64,000 bases of DNA from Nocardioides sp. CER19 (GCF_029846275.1 NZ_JARVWS010000003.1:186001-250000), one strand, 5' to 3'. Positions 1-8,797 are shown, counted from the first letter of the stretch. The notes: generated by a model from the letters alone, not told the origin. Translations and numbers: made by a program.

Positions 1-12
1 AGACTGACGGCC

Positions 13-768
13 ATGACCCCCGCCCCCGAGACCTCTGCGGTGGCGCTGCCGGCGGCCCTGCCGGCAACCTTGCTGCGTCCAGTGAGGGGCCACCACGCGT
101 TCGAGGCCTGCGTCGAGCAGGTCGCGACCGCGATCCGGCTCGGTGTCTACCCGCTCGGCACCACGCTGCCGCCCGAGCGCGAGCTGGCCACCCAGCTCGG
201 CGTCTCGCGGGCCACGCTGCGGGAGGCGATGGCGGCCCTGCGCCAGGCCGGGCTCGTGCAGACGAGCCGCGGACGCGGGGGCGGGACGGTCGTCATCCTC
301 AAGCCCCCCACGCCGTCGGCGCGGGCCGCCGCCCGGACCACGCCCGACCAGCGCGCCGACTGGCTCGACGCCCTCGCGTTCCGCCGGATCATCGAGCCCG
401 GCGCGGCGGCGATGGTGGCCGAGGCGGGCCTGGACGACATGGCGCGGGCCCAGCTGCTCGCCTCGCACCAGGAGGTCGCGGCGGCGACGAAGCCCGCGCA
501 GTACCGCCAGTCCGACTCCCGGTTCCACCTGACGATCGCGGCGCTGACCGGGTCGCACCGCGTCATCGAGTCGGTGACCTCCGTCCAGGCGACGCTGCAC
601 GAGATGCTGCTCGCCATCCCCCAGCTCGAGACCAACATCGCCCACTCCGACGACCAGCACGCGGCCGTCGTACACGCCATCCTCGACGGGCGCCCCGACC
701 GGGCCCGGCGGGCGATGGAGCAGCACTGCGACGACACGGCCGCGCTCCTGCGCGGCCTGCTCACCTGA
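13..768 (+). CDS. FadR/GntR-family transcriptional regulator (FCD domain)
   Basis: DNA-binding repressor or activator, probably of the amine-catabolism genes that follow. Residues about 35-95 form a GntR winged helix: LPPERELATQLGVSRATLRE is the recognition core and a glycine-rich wing (RGRGGGTVV) follows. Residues about 115-245 are an all-helical FCD effector domain, with the acidic and histidine positions (DSRFH, DDQHAA, EQHCDD) that often bind a metal in this subfamily. Length (251 aa) is normal. It sits 17 bases upstream of the glutamine-synthetase-like gene on the same strand, which is the usual place for the local regulator. The effector is unknown. Confidence 0.9.
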   Translation: MTPAPETSAVALPAALPATLLRPVRGHHAFEACVEQVATAIRLGVYPLGTTLPPERELATQLGVSRATLREAMAALRQAGLVQTSRGRGGGTVVILKPPTPSARAAARTTPDQRADWLDALAFRRIIEPGAAAMVAEAGLDDMARAQLLASHQEVAAATKPAQYRQSDSRFHLTIAALTGSHRVIESVTSVQATLHEMLLAIPQLETNIAHSDDQHAAVVHAILDGRPDRARRAMEQHCDDTAALLRGLLT

Positions 769-785
769 CGACCCCTAGGAGCGCC

Positions 786-2162
786 GTGCCCACACCTCGC
801 AACGACCGGCACCTGTCGATGAGCGAGCTGCTCACCGACGTCTCCACCGGTGCGATCGACACCGTCATCGTCGCGTTCACCGACATGCAGGGGCGGCTGC
901 AGGGCAAGCGCCTGCACGCCCGCTACTTCGCCGACCACGTCGTCGAGCACGGCACCGAGGGGTGCAACTACCTGCTCGCCGTCGACGTCGACATGAACAC
1001 CGTCGACGGCTACGCCATCTCCTCCTGGGACCGCGGGTACGGCGACATGGAATTCGTCCTCGACGAGCGGACCGTCCGCCGGCTGACCCACCTCCCCGGC
1101 ACCGTCATGGTGCAGTGCGACCTCGTGTGGCCCGACCACACGCCGGTGCTGCAGTCGCCGCGCGGCATCCTCGCCAAGCAGCTGGAGCGGGTGTCGGCGC
1201 GCGGCTGGACCGCCCTGGCCGGCACCGAGCTGGAGTTCATCGCGTTCGACAACACCTACGAGCAGGCGTGGAACGCCGGCTACCGCGACCTGACCCCGGT
1301 CAACAGCTACAACGTCGACTACTCGATCCTCGGCACGACGCGGGTCGAGGGCCTGCTCCGGGCGATCCGCAACCACATGTACGACGCAGGGCTCGACGTC
1401 GAGGGCGCGAAGGGCGAGTGCAACCTCGGCCAGCACGAGATCGGCTTCCTCTACGCCGACGCACTCACCACCGCTGACAACCATGTCGTCTACAAGAACG
1501 CCGCCAAGGAGATCGCCGCCCAGCAGGGCCGGGCGATCACGTTCATGGCGAAGTACAACCAGCGCGAGGGCAGCTCCTGCCACATCCACCTCTCCCTGCG
1601 CGGCGAGGACGGGTCGCTGGTGTTCTGGGACGGCGCCGGCCGCGAAGGCACGCGCACCGAGCTCTACGACCACTTCGTCGCCGGGGTGCTCGCGACGATG
1701 GCCGACTTCACGCTCCTCTACGCACCCAACGTCAACTCCTACAAGCGCTTCGCCGACGGCTCCTTCGCACCCACCACGATCGCGTGGGGCGAGGACAACC
1801 GCACCTGCGCAGTGCGGCTCGTCGGGCACGGGTCCGGTGCGCGGATGGAGAACCGCGTCCCCGGCGCCGACGTGAACCCCTACCTCGCGCTGGCCGCGAT
1901 GATCGCCGGCGGCCTGCACGGGATCGAGGAGGAGCTGCCGCTCCCCGAGGCACTGGTCGGCAACGCCTACACGTCGGGCCTGCCGAAGGTGCCGAACACC
2001 CTCGGCGCCGCGCGCGACCTGTTCGCCGCGTCCGAGGTCGCCCGGAAGACCTTCGGCGACGAGGTCGTCGACCACTACGTCAACATGGCCGACGTCGAGC
2101 TCGCCGCCTACAACGCCGCCGTCACCGACTGGGAGCTGCGCCGCGGCTTCGAAAGGATGTAG
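786..2162 (+). CDS. Glutamine synthetase family protein, gamma-glutamylpolyamine synthetase-like
   Basis: Predicted ATP-dependent ligase joining glutamate to an amine, as PuuA does with putrescine, rather than the ammonia-assimilating enzyme. An N-terminal beta-grasp region (TDMQGRLQGKR) is followed by the catalytic domain with the metal and substrate motifs NLGQHE, CHIHLSL, NSYKRF, EDNRTCAVR and PGADVNPYLA. At 458 aa it matches the GlnA-like/PuuA group. The GTG start is supported by TAGGAG at 776-781, four bases upstream. The stop directly abuts the ATG of the aldehyde dehydrogenase gene, so the two are co-translated. The specific amine substrate is inferred from the neighbours only. Confidence 0.88.
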   Translation: MPTPRNDRHLSMSELLTDVSTGAIDTVIVAFTDMQGRLQGKRLHARYFADHVVEHGTEGCNYLLAVDVDMNTVDGYAISSWDRGYGDMEFVLDERTVRRLTHLPGTVMVQCDLVWPDHTPVLQSPRGILAKQLERVSARGWTALAGTELEFIAFDNTYEQAWNAGYRDLTPVNSYNVDYSILGTTRVEGLLRAIRNHMYDAGLDVEGAKGECNLGQHEIGFLYADALTTADNHVVYKNAAKEIAAQQGRAITFMAKYNQREGSSCHIHLSLRGEDGSLVFWDGAGREGTRTELYDHFVAGVLATMADFTLLYAPNVNSYKRFADGSFAPTTIAWGEDNRTCAVRLVGHGSGARMENRVPGADVNPYLALAAMIAGGLHGIEEELPLPEALVGNAYTSGLPKVPNTLGAARDLFAASEVARKTFGDEVVDHYVNMADVELAAYNAAVTDWELRRGFERM

Positions 2163-3539
2163 ATGCTCTCCACAAGCTCGACCGGCGGCACGCACACCGT
2201 CGTCAACCCGGCGACGGAGCAACCGATCGTCGACGTACCGCTCGCCTCCGTCGACGACGCCGACGCCGCGATCGAGGCCGCCCACGAGGCGTTCCACTCC
2301 TGGAAGGCCGTCGCTCCCGGCGAGCGGGCGCGGCTGCTCAGACGCTTCGCGGCGGTCGTCGACGCGCACATCGACGAGCTGGCCGAGCTCGAGGTCCGCA
2401 ACGCCGGCCACACCTGGGGCAACGCCCGCTGGGAGGCCGGCAACGTCCGCGACCTGCTCAACTACTACAGCGGCGCTCCGGAGCGGATGAGCGGCAAGCA
2501 GATCCCGGTCCCGGGCGGCTTGGACGTCACGTTCCACGAGCCGCTCGGCGTGGTCGGCATCATCGTGCCCTGGAACTTCCCCATGCCGATCGCCGCCTGG
2601 GGCTTCGCGCCGGCGCTCGCCGCGGGCAACACCGTCGTGCTCAAGCCGGCTGAGCTGACCCCGCTCACGGCGATCCGGATCGGTGAGCTGGCCCTCGAGG
2701 CCGGCTTGCCGGAGCACGTCCTGACGGTCGTCCCGGGCGCCGGGACCGTGGTCGGCGAGCGGTTCGTGACCCACCCGCTGGTCCGGAAGATCTGCTTCAC
2801 CGGGTCCACCGCCGTCGGGAAGCGGATCATGGCCGGCTGCGCCGAGCAGGTGAAGAACGTGACGCTCGAGCTGGGCGGCAAGTCCTCCAACATCATCTTC
2901 GCCGACGCCGACCTCAAGGCGGCGGCCGCCTCGGCGCCGTACGCCGTCTTCGACAACGCCGGGCAGGACTGCTGCGCCCGCTCGCGGATCCTCGTCGAGC
3001 GCAGTGCCTACGACGACTTCGTCGCGCTCCTCGAGCCGGCCGTGACCGGCATGCGGGTCCTCGACCCGGCCGACGAGGCCAGCGAGATGGGTCCGCTCAT
3101 CTCGGCGACCCAGAAGGAGCGGGTCACCGGCTACCTGGCCGGCGTCGACGTGGCCGTCGCGGGCTCGGCCCCGGGCGGCCCGGGCTTCTGGGTGCCGCCG
3201 ACCGTCGTCGCGCTGGAGGACCCGATGGCGCCGATCTGGCGGGAGGAGGTCTTCGGGCCGGTCGTCGCCGTGATGCCGTTCGACGACGAGGCCGACGCCT
3301 TGGCCAAGGCCAACGACACCGAGTACGGCCTGTCCGGCTCGATCTTCACCAACGACCTCGGCCGCGGCCTGCGCGTCGCTCGCGGCGTCCAGGCCGGCAA
3401 CCTCAGCGTCAACTCCCACTCCTCGGTGCGCTACTGGACCCCGTTCGGCGGCTTCAAGCAGTCCGGCCTCGGCCGGGAGCTCGGCCCCGACGCGCCCTAC
3501 GCGTTCACCGAGGAGAAGAACGTCTTCATCGCCCACTAG
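2163..3539 (+). CDS. NAD(P)-dependent aldehyde dehydrogenase (PuuC-like)
   Basis: Oxidises an aldehyde to the acid, probably the gamma-glutamyl-aminoaldehyde or a related intermediate of amine breakdown. The ALDH fold is complete: PWNFPMPI nucleotide-binding entrance, GSTAVGK, general-base glutamate in ELGGKSSN (near residue 235) and nucleophilic cysteine in GQDCCARSR (near residue 270), ending with the FGGFKQSG region. An AAAGGA ribosome site at 2152-2157 supports the ATG at 2163. The first codons (MLSTSSTGG) resemble the short repeat family found elsewhere in the window, so the extreme N-terminus may be repeat-derived. Confidence 0.92.
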   Translation: MLSTSSTGGTHTVVNPATEQPIVDVPLASVDDADAAIEAAHEAFHSWKAVAPGERARLLRRFAAVVDAHIDELAELEVRNAGHTWGNARWEAGNVRDLLNYYSGAPERMSGKQIPVPGGLDVTFHEPLGVVGIIVPWNFPMPIAAWGFAPALAAGNTVVLKPAELTPLTAIRIGELALEAGLPEHVLTVVPGAGTVVGERFVTHPLVRKICFTGSTAVGKRIMAGCAEQVKNVTLELGGKSSNIIFADADLKAAAASAPYAVFDNAGQDCCARSRILVERSAYDDFVALLEPAVTGMRVLDPADEASEMGPLISATQKERVTGYLAGVDVAVAGSAPGGPGFWVPPTVVALEDPMAPIWREEVFGPVVAVMPFDDEADALAKANDTEYGLSGSIFTNDLGRGLRVARGVQAGNLSVNSHSSVRYWTPFGGFKQSGLGRELGPDAPYAFTEEKNVFIAH

Positions 3540-3544
3540 AACCC

Positions 3545-3632
3545 GGAGGTTTCGAGGCTCGCTCCGCTCGCACCTCAACCCGCGTCCGGTGGTCGAGGTG
3601 CGAGGGGGCCAGCGACGAGCCTCGAAACCTCC
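3545..3632. repeat. 88-bp inverted repeat between the ALDH and SDR genes
   Basis: The outer arms are a perfect 17-bp inverted repeat, ggaggtttcgaggctcg at 3545-3561 and its complement at 3616-3632. An inner pair (cgcacctc 3569-3576, gaggtgcg 3595-3602) gives a nested stem. It fills almost the whole intergenic space inside an operon and ends just before the AGGAAGG ribosome site of the SDR gene. It is REP-like, and in RNA it would form a strong hairpin that could stabilise or attenuate the message. Confidence 0.85.
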
Positions 3633-3648
3633 ACAGGAAGGAACACCA

Positions 3649-4425
3649 GTGACAGGCAGGATCCAGGACAAGGTCGCCGTCGTCACCGGCGGCTGCTCGG
3701 GCATCGGGCTGGCGACCGTGCGGCGCTTCGTCGACGAGGGCGCCCGGGTCGTCATCGGCGACATCGCCGACGAGGCGGGCAAGGCGCTGGTCGGTGAGCT
3801 CGGCCCCGACGTCGTCACCTACGTCCACGTCGACGTCACCAGCAAGGAGGAGGTCGACGCGCTCTTCAAGACCGCGAAGGACACCTACGGCTCGGTCGAC
3901 ATCGCGTTCAACAACGCGGGCATCAGCCCGCCCGACGACGACTCGATCCTCACCACCGACCTCGAGGCGTGGCGCAAGGTGCAGGAGGTCAACCTGACCA
4001 GCGTGTACCTGTGCTGCAAGGCGGCTCTTCCCTACATGCTCGAGCAGGGCAAGGGCTCCATCATCAACACGGCGTCGTTCGTCGCGGTGATGGGCGCGGC
4101 CACGTCGCAGATCTCCTACTCGGCCTCGAAGGGCGGCGTGCTGTCGATGACGCGCGAGCTCGGCGTGCAGTTCGCCCGCGAGGGCGTTCGGGTCAACGCG
4201 CTGTGCCCCGGCCCGGTCAACACTCCGCTGCTGCAGGAGCTTTTCGCCAAGGACCCGGAGCGGGCGGCGCGCCGGCTGGTGCACATCCCGATGGGCCGCT
4301 TCGGCGAGCCCGAGGAGATGGCCTCGGCGGTGCTGTTCCTGGCCTCGGACGACTCCTCCTTCATGACCGCGAACACCTTCCTGGTCGACGGCGGCATCTC
4401 CGGCGCCTACGTCACCCCGCTCTGA
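3649..4425 (+). CDS. SDR-family oxidoreductase
   Basis: NAD(P)-dependent short-chain dehydrogenase, probably acting on a hydroxy or keto intermediate of the same catabolic cluster. It has the Rossmann motif TGGCSGIG at residues 13-20, NNAG near residue 90, and the catalytic YSASK near residue 157. The C-terminal substrate region ends DGGISGAY, typical of classical SDRs. The GTG at 3649 is chosen because AGGAAGG lies at 3635-3641. A longer reading from 3589 would translate part of the inverted repeat. Its stop overlaps the next start (TGATG). Confidence 0.9.
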   Translation: MTGRIQDKVAVVTGGCSGIGLATVRRFVDEGARVVIGDIADEAGKALVGELGPDVVTYVHVDVTSKEEVDALFKTAKDTYGSVDIAFNNAGISPPDDDSILTTDLEAWRKVQEVNLTSVYLCCKAALPYMLEQGKGSIINTASFVAVMGAATSQISYSASKGGVLSMTRELGVQFAREGVRVNALCPGPVNTPLLQELFAKDPERAARRLVHIPMGRFGEPEEMASAVLFLASDDSSFMTANTFLVDGGISGAYVTPL

Positions 4426-5132
4426 TGCTCCCCGTCATCGGGCTGACCACCTACCGGGAGCAGGCCGCGTGGGGTGTCTGGCACCAGCGCGCGGACCTGC
4501 TCCCGGCGCAGTACGCCGGCGCGGTCGAGGCGGTGGGCGGCGTACCGCTGCTGCTGCCGCCGGTCGCGGCTGCCGACGCCGCGGAGGCGGTCGTCGCCCG
4601 GCTCGACGGGCTGGTCGTCTCCGGTGGCGCCGACGTCGACCCGGCCCGCTACGGCGCCGCCCCCCACCCGCGTACGTCGGCCTGGCGGCCCGACCGCGAC
4701 GCCTGGGAGCTGGCGCTGCTCGACGCCGCGGACGCCGCCGGACTGCCGGTGCTCGGCGTGTGCCGCGGGATGCAGCTGATGGCCGTCCGCGCCGGCGGCA
4801 CGCTCGACCAGCACACGCCCGACCTCGTCGGGCACGACGAGCACTCCCCCGGCGGCGACGCGTTCGGCACGACGAGCGTCGCGACCGACCCGGGGAGCCG
4901 GCTCGCGGCGCTGGTCGGCGACAAGGTGACGGTCGCCTGCCACCACCACCAGTCGGTGCGGGACGCGCCCGGCTTCCGGGCCGCCGCCACGGCCGCGGAC
5001 GGCACCCTCGAGGCGATGGAGGCGACGTCCGAGCGGTTCTGCGTGGCGGTGCAGTGGCACCCCGAGACCGCTGCGGACGTCGGGCTGCTACGGGGCCTGG
5101 TCGAGGCCGCTCGGGCATACTCGGCCCGGTGA
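4425..5132 (+). CDS. Gamma-glutamyl-gamma-aminobutyrate hydrolase family protein (PuuD-like)
   Basis: Class I glutamine amidotransferase-fold hydrolase that cleaves gamma-glutamyl amides, as PuuD releases GABA and glutamate. The nucleophile elbow GVCRGMQ places the cysteine near residue 112, and the histidine/glutamate pair is in QWHPE near residue 210. HHHQSV is also typical of the family. Together with the ligase and aldehyde dehydrogenase it completes a glutamylated-amine route, although no PuuB-like oxidase is visible. It overlaps the SDR gene by one base and the next gene by four (GTGA). Confidence 0.9.
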   Translation: MLPVIGLTTYREQAAWGVWHQRADLLPAQYAGAVEAVGGVPLLLPPVAAADAAEAVVARLDGLVVSGGADVDPARYGAAPHPRTSAWRPDRDAWELALLDAADAAGLPVLGVCRGMQLMAVRAGGTLDQHTPDLVGHDEHSPGGDAFGTTSVATDPGSRLAALVGDKVTVACHHHQSVRDAPGFRAAATAADGTLEAMEATSERFCVAVQWHPETAADVGLLRGLVEAARAYSAR

Positions 5133-5869
5133 GCCGCCGGATCCCGCGCCGCGTCCTGATCAGCGCCCACCGGGGCGGCGCGGGGCACGAGACGACCAAC
5201 GAGAACACCTTGCAGGCCGTCGAGCTCGCCGTGGCGGAGGGGGTCGACTACGTCGAGCTCGACGTGCAGCGGCGCGCCGACGGCTCGCTCGTCGTGCTCC
5301 ACGACGACCCGGAGTCGGGCACCGTGACCGCCGACCCGGTGCGCTACGACGTGCTGCTGGGTGCGCTCGGCCCCGCACGGGCACATCTCGACCTCAAGTT
5401 CGGCAGCCGCGACGGAGGCGCCGAGATCGACGCCGTCCGCCAGGCCCTCGCAGTGCTGGGTCCTGGACCGCACGTGGCGACCACCGGGCGGGTGCGCTCA
5501 GCGCGCGCCCTGCGGGAGTGGGCGGACGCCGAGGGTGTCGATCTCAAGGTCGGCATCTCGATCGGCGGCACGGTCGCGGGGAAGCCGCTGCGGGAGCAGG
5601 CCCGGCAGCGGTGGGCCGAGCTCTTCGCCTGGCCGAAGGTCGCCTCGTCGCGGGCCGACGTGATCGCGGCCCACTACGCGCTGGCGTTCTTCACCCTCCG
5701 CCGGCTCGCCCGGCGCCGCGGCCTCGACCTGCTGGTGTGGACGCCCGACCACCCCCTCCTGCTGCGCTACTGGCTGCGGCCCGGTCGGGCATGGCTCGTC
5801 ACGACGAACCATCCGGCTCGTGCGCTCGCGATCCGGGCGCGCCGCGGGGCTGACAGAATGGCCCCATGA
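5129..5869 (+). CDS. Glycerophosphodiester phosphodiesterase
   Basis: Hydrolyses glycerophosphodiesters to glycerol-3-phosphate and an alcohol. The TIM-barrel catalytic residues are at the N-terminus: AHRGG, ENT, ELDVQ and HDD within the first 55 residues. At 246 aa it is a normal bacterial cytoplasmic GDPD with no signal peptide. The GTG start overlaps the preceding stop by four bases, and its own stop overlaps the next ATG, so it is translationally coupled on both sides. Confidence 0.9.
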   Translation: MSRRIPRRVLISAHRGGAGHETTNENTLQAVELAVAEGVDYVELDVQRRADGSLVVLHDDPESGTVTADPVRYDVLLGALGPARAHLDLKFGSRDGGAEIDAVRQALAVLGPGPHVATTGRVRSARALREWADAEGVDLKVGISIGGTVAGKPLREQARQRWAELFAWPKVASSRADVIAAHYALAFFTLRRLARRRGLDLLVWTPDHPLLLRYWLRPGRAWLVTTNHPARALAIRARRGADRMAP

Positions 5870-6858
5870 GCACCAAGCACGACGCCGACGCCATCGAGGA
5901 CGTCCTCGGGGCGCCGTACACAGCCGAGACCATCCAGCTCGCCGACGACGACGAGGGCCAGGTCGTCGCGACGCTCGTGAAGCGGCCCGCTGCCGTGACC
6001 ACCACGCGCGCGGTGCTGCACGTGCACGGCTTCTCGGACTACTTCTTCCAGACCGGGCTCGCCGAGTGGTGGACCGAGCGCGGTTACGACTTCTACGCGC
6101 TCGACCTGCGCAAGTACGGCCGCTCGTTGCTCAAACACCAGACGCCGAACTACGTCACCGACCTGGCGACCTACCACGAGGAGCTCGACGCGGCCTGGAC
6201 GCTGATCACCGGGCGCGACGGGCACGACCGCGTCGTCGTGACCGCCCACTCGACCGGCGGCCTGACGACGCCGCTCTGGGCCGATGCCCGGAGGCCGCCC
6301 GAGCTCATCGGCATGGTCCTCAACTCACCCTGGTTCGACATGCAGGGGTCGACGCTCGTGCGCGTCGTCGGGACGCCGGTGATCAACCAGCTCGGGGCGC
6401 GGCTGCCCAAGTTCCACATCAAGCGGCACGTCAGCGGCGTCTACGCGCGCAGCCTGCACCGCGACCACGCCGGCGAGTGGGACTTCGACCTACAGCTCAA
6501 GCCGCTGACCTCGTTCCCGGTCTACGCCGGCTGGCTGCGCGCCATCCGCAGCGGCCACGCCCTGCTGCACGCCGGCCTGGACGTGCCGGCGCCGGTGCTC
6601 GTCCTCTCGTCGGACCAGACGCGCTGGGCGGTCCTCCTGGACGACGCCGCGCACAACGCCGACCTCGTGCTCGACGTCAAGCAGATCCGCCAGTGGGCGA
6701 GCTCGGTCGGCAACCACGTCACCTATGTCGCCGTCCCGGGCGCGCGCCACGACGTCGTGCTCTCCCGCCCCGAGGTGCGTGAGCGGGCCTACCGCGAGAT
6801 CGACACCTGGATGACCGCCTACGTGGACGGCCCGTCGACCCCCGGCGAGCGCGACTGA
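5866..6858 (+). CDS. Alpha/beta hydrolase (serine hydrolase, lysophospholipase-like)
   Basis: Predicted esterase or lipase. The oxyanion region HVHGFSDYFF is followed by the nucleophile elbow AHSTGG (serine near residue 127). A candidate acid is in LVLSSDQT and the catalytic histidine in GARHDV. At 330 aa it resembles monoacylglycerol-lipase-like proteins. It is coupled to the phosphodiesterase gene (ATGA overlap), which would suit lipid head-group recycling, but that is inference. No signal peptide is seen. Confidence 0.88.
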   Translation: MSTKHDADAIEDVLGAPYTAETIQLADDDEGQVVATLVKRPAAVTTTRAVLHVHGFSDYFFQTGLAEWWTERGYDFYALDLRKYGRSLLKHQTPNYVTDLATYHEELDAAWTLITGRDGHDRVVVTAHSTGGLTTPLWADARRPPELIGMVLNSPWFDMQGSTLVRVVGTPVINQLGARLPKFHIKRHVSGVYARSLHRDHAGEWDFDLQLKPLTSFPVYAGWLRAIRSGHALLHAGLDVPAPVLVLSSDQTRWAVLLDDAAHNADLVLDVKQIRQWASSVGNHVTYVAVPGARHDVVLSRPEVRERAYREIDTWMTAYVDGPSTPGERD

Positions 6859-6880
6859 CGATCCGGGACCGGGCGGCGGG

Positions 6881-7633
6881 TCACTTGGCCAGCAGGGCCA
6901 CCAGTGCCACCACGCCGACGACCACGATCACGCCCCGCAGCACCTGCGGCGGCAGGCGCCGACCGACGAAGGCCCCGAGCAGGCCGCCCATGACGGAGCC
7001 GATCGCGATGAGGGCGACAACGCGCCAGTCGACGTCGGCCACCAGCGTGAAGATCAGGCCGGCCACTCCGTTGACGATCGCGGCGAGGACGTTCTTCGTC
7101 GCGTTCAGCCGCTGCAGGGTGTCCGCCACCCCGATGCCGAGCGCCGCCATGAGCAGCACACCCTGCGCGGCGCCGAAGTAGCCGCCGTACACACCCGTGG
7201 CGAGCACGGCGGGCCACACCCACCAGTGCTCACCGCCGCCGTCGCCGTGCCGCTTCGCGACCCAGGCCGAGATCCGCGGCCCGAAGATGACCAGCAGCAC
7301 CCCGAGCGCGATGAGGACGGGCACGATCGTCTCGAAGGCGTGCTCGGGCAGCACCAGCAGCAGCACGCCGCCGGCCGCGCCCCCGAGCAGCGACGCCAGA
7401 CCGAGGCGCAGGGCGCGGCGGCGCTGCCCCGCCAGCTCACGGCGGTAGCCCCACGCCCCCGCGACCGAGCCCGGGACGAGCCCGATCGTGTTGGACACGT
7501 TCGCCGTGACCGGCGGGAACCCGAACGCCAGGAGCGTCGGGAACGTCAGCAGGGTGCCCGAGCCGACGACCGCGTTGATGGTCCCGGCCCCGAGGCCGGC
7601 GATCAGGATGGCAAGGGCCTCCAGCGGCCCCAC
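6881..7633 (-). CDS. TauE/SafE (TSUP) family sulfite exporter-like membrane protein
   Basis: Integral membrane protein of about eight helices. The N-terminal half (IAGLGAGTINAVVGSGTLLTFPTLLAFG) and the second half (GVYGGYFGAAQGVLLMAALG) show the repeated glycine-rich helix pairs of TSUP transporters, which export sulfite, sulfoacetate or other organosulfur anions. The substrate here is unknown. The GTG start is immediately adjacent to the stop of the stomatin-like gene with no gap, implying co-translation. Confidence 0.9.
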   Translation of the reverse strand: MGPLEALAILIAGLGAGTINAVVGSGTLLTFPTLLAFGFPPVTANVSNTIGLVPGSVAGAWGYRRELAGQRRRALRLGLASLLGGAAGGVLLLVLPEHAFETIVPVLIALGVLLVIFGPRISAWVAKRHGDGGGEHWWVWPAVLATGVYGGYFGAAQGVLLMAALGIGVADTLQRLNATKNVLAAIVNGVAGLIFTLVADVDWRVVALIAIGSVMGGLLGAFVGRRLPPQVLRGVIVVVGVVALVALLAK

Positions 7634-8788
7634 TCAGTCGGTCGCGGACGGGTCGATCGGCGGCTCGGTGGTGGGCGGCTCGACGGTCGGCGGCTCGACG
7701 GTCGGCGGCTCGGCGTCGGCGCCCGGGATCCGCGCGCCGCCCGCGGTGATGCTCGCGTTCGCCTCGGCGATGGCCTCCTGGACGGCCGCGTCGGCCTCGG
7801 AGAGGGCGCGGTCGGCGCCGCCTCCGACCTCCTCCACGTGCCCGGGGTCGACGCGCCGCACCGGGCCGCCGCTGTTGAGCGGGATGCCCTTCATGTCGGA
7901 CAGCGTCGAGCCGAGGCCCTCGAGGGCCTTGCCGATCTCGCTCGGCACGATCCAGACCTTGTTGGCGTCGCCCTCGGCGATCTTGGGGAGCATCTGGAGG
8001 TACTGGTAGGCCAGCAGCGACTGGTCGGGTGCGCCGTCGTGGATCGCCTGGAAGACGGTCTGGATGGCCTGCCCCTCGCCCTGGGCCTGCAGGATCTGCG
8101 CCTCCCGGTCCGCCTGCGCCCGCAGGATGCGTGCCTCGCGGTCGCCCTCGGCGTTGAGGATCGCGGACTGCTTGTTGCCCTCGGCGGTGAGGATGGCCGA
8201 CTGCCGCTGGCCCTCGGCCGTGAGGATGAGGGCACGCTTGTCGCGGTCGGCGCGCATCTGCTTCTCCATCGCGTCCTTGATGGAGACCGGCGGGTCGATG
8301 CTCTTGATCTCGACGCGCTTGACCTTGATGCCCCAGCGGCCGGTCGCCTCGTCGAGCACCGCGGCCAGGCCCGAGTTGATCTGCTCGCGGCTGGTCAGCG
8401 TCTCCTCGAGGTCCATGCCGCCGACGATGTTGCGCAGCGTCGTCATGGTGAGCTGCTCGACCGCCTGGATGTAGTTCGCGATCTCGTAGGTCGCCGCGAC
8501 CGGGTCGTTGACCTGGAAGTAGATGACCGTGTCGATCGAGACCGTCAGGTTGTCCTCGGTGATCACCGGCTGGGGAGGGAACGTGACCACCTGCTCGCGC
8601 AGGTCGGCGAGGTAGCGCATGTTGTCGATGAACGGGACGATGATGTTGAGCCCCGGGGTCAGCGTCTCCTTGTACTTCCCGAACCGCTCGACGATCCCCG
8701 CCCGAGCCTGCGGGATGATCTTCACGGTCTTGGCCAGCAGCACGATCACGAACAGCACGATCAGTGCCAACAGGATGAGCACAACCAC
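7634..8788 (-). CDS. SPFH/Band 7 (stomatin/QmcA-like) membrane protein
   Basis: Membrane-scaffold protein. One N-terminal hydrophobic helix (VVLILLALIVLFVIVLLA) is followed by the SPFH domain (RAGIVERFGKYKETLTPGL). A long Ala/Glu/Gln-rich coiled coil comes next (repeats of ILTAEG/ILNAEG/ILRAQ at about residues 190-245), which drives oligomerisation. The C-terminus carries an unusual proline-rich tandem repeat (EPPTV units). It pairs with the NfeD gene just upstream, as in the YbbK/QmcA-YbbL-type operons, where the two are thought to organise membrane microdomains or protein quality control. Confidence 0.92.
   Translation of the reverse strand: MVVLILLALIVLFVIVLLAKTVKIIPQARAGIVERFGKYKETLTPGLNIIVPFIDNMRYLADLREQVVTFPPQPVITEDNLTVSIDTVIYFQVNDPVAATYEIANYIQAVEQLTMTTLRNIVGGMDLEETLTSREQINSGLAAVLDEATGRWGIKVKRVEIKSIDPPVSIKDAMEKQMRADRDKRALILTAEGQRQSAILTAEGNKQSAILNAEGDREARILRAQADREAQILQAQGEGQAIQTVFQAIHDGAPDQSLLAYQYLQMLPKIAEGDANKVWIVPSEIGKALEGLGSTLSDMKGIPLNSGGPVRRVDPGHVEEVGGGADRALSEADAAVQEAIAEANASITAGGARIPGADAEPPTVEPPTVEPPTTEPPIDPSATD
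7659..7718. repeat. 15-bp tandem repeat encoding the proline-rich tail of the SPFH protein
   Basis: Four consecutive 15-base units begin ggcggctcg (7659, 7674, 7689, 7704). The two middle copies are identical and the outer two diverged. On the coding strand they give PPTVE/PPTTE-type pentapeptides close to the C-terminus. A repeat of exactly five codons can expand or contract without breaking the frame. Confidence 0.8.
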
Positions 8789-8797
8789 AGTGACTCC

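Noticed and set aside
3589..3648. Longer N-terminus for the SDR protein
   Set aside because: The extra 20 codons translate the inverted repeat, and the ribosome site sits directly before GTG 3649.
147..3818. 1223-codon open frame on the minus strand across the amine cluster
   Set aside because: It is antisense to four well-supported genes and its translation is low-complexity Arg/Gly/Asp/Val-rich, as expected from GC-rich codon bias.
7659..7718. CRISPR-like array
   Set aside because: Units are contiguous 15-mers inside a coding frame with no spacers.
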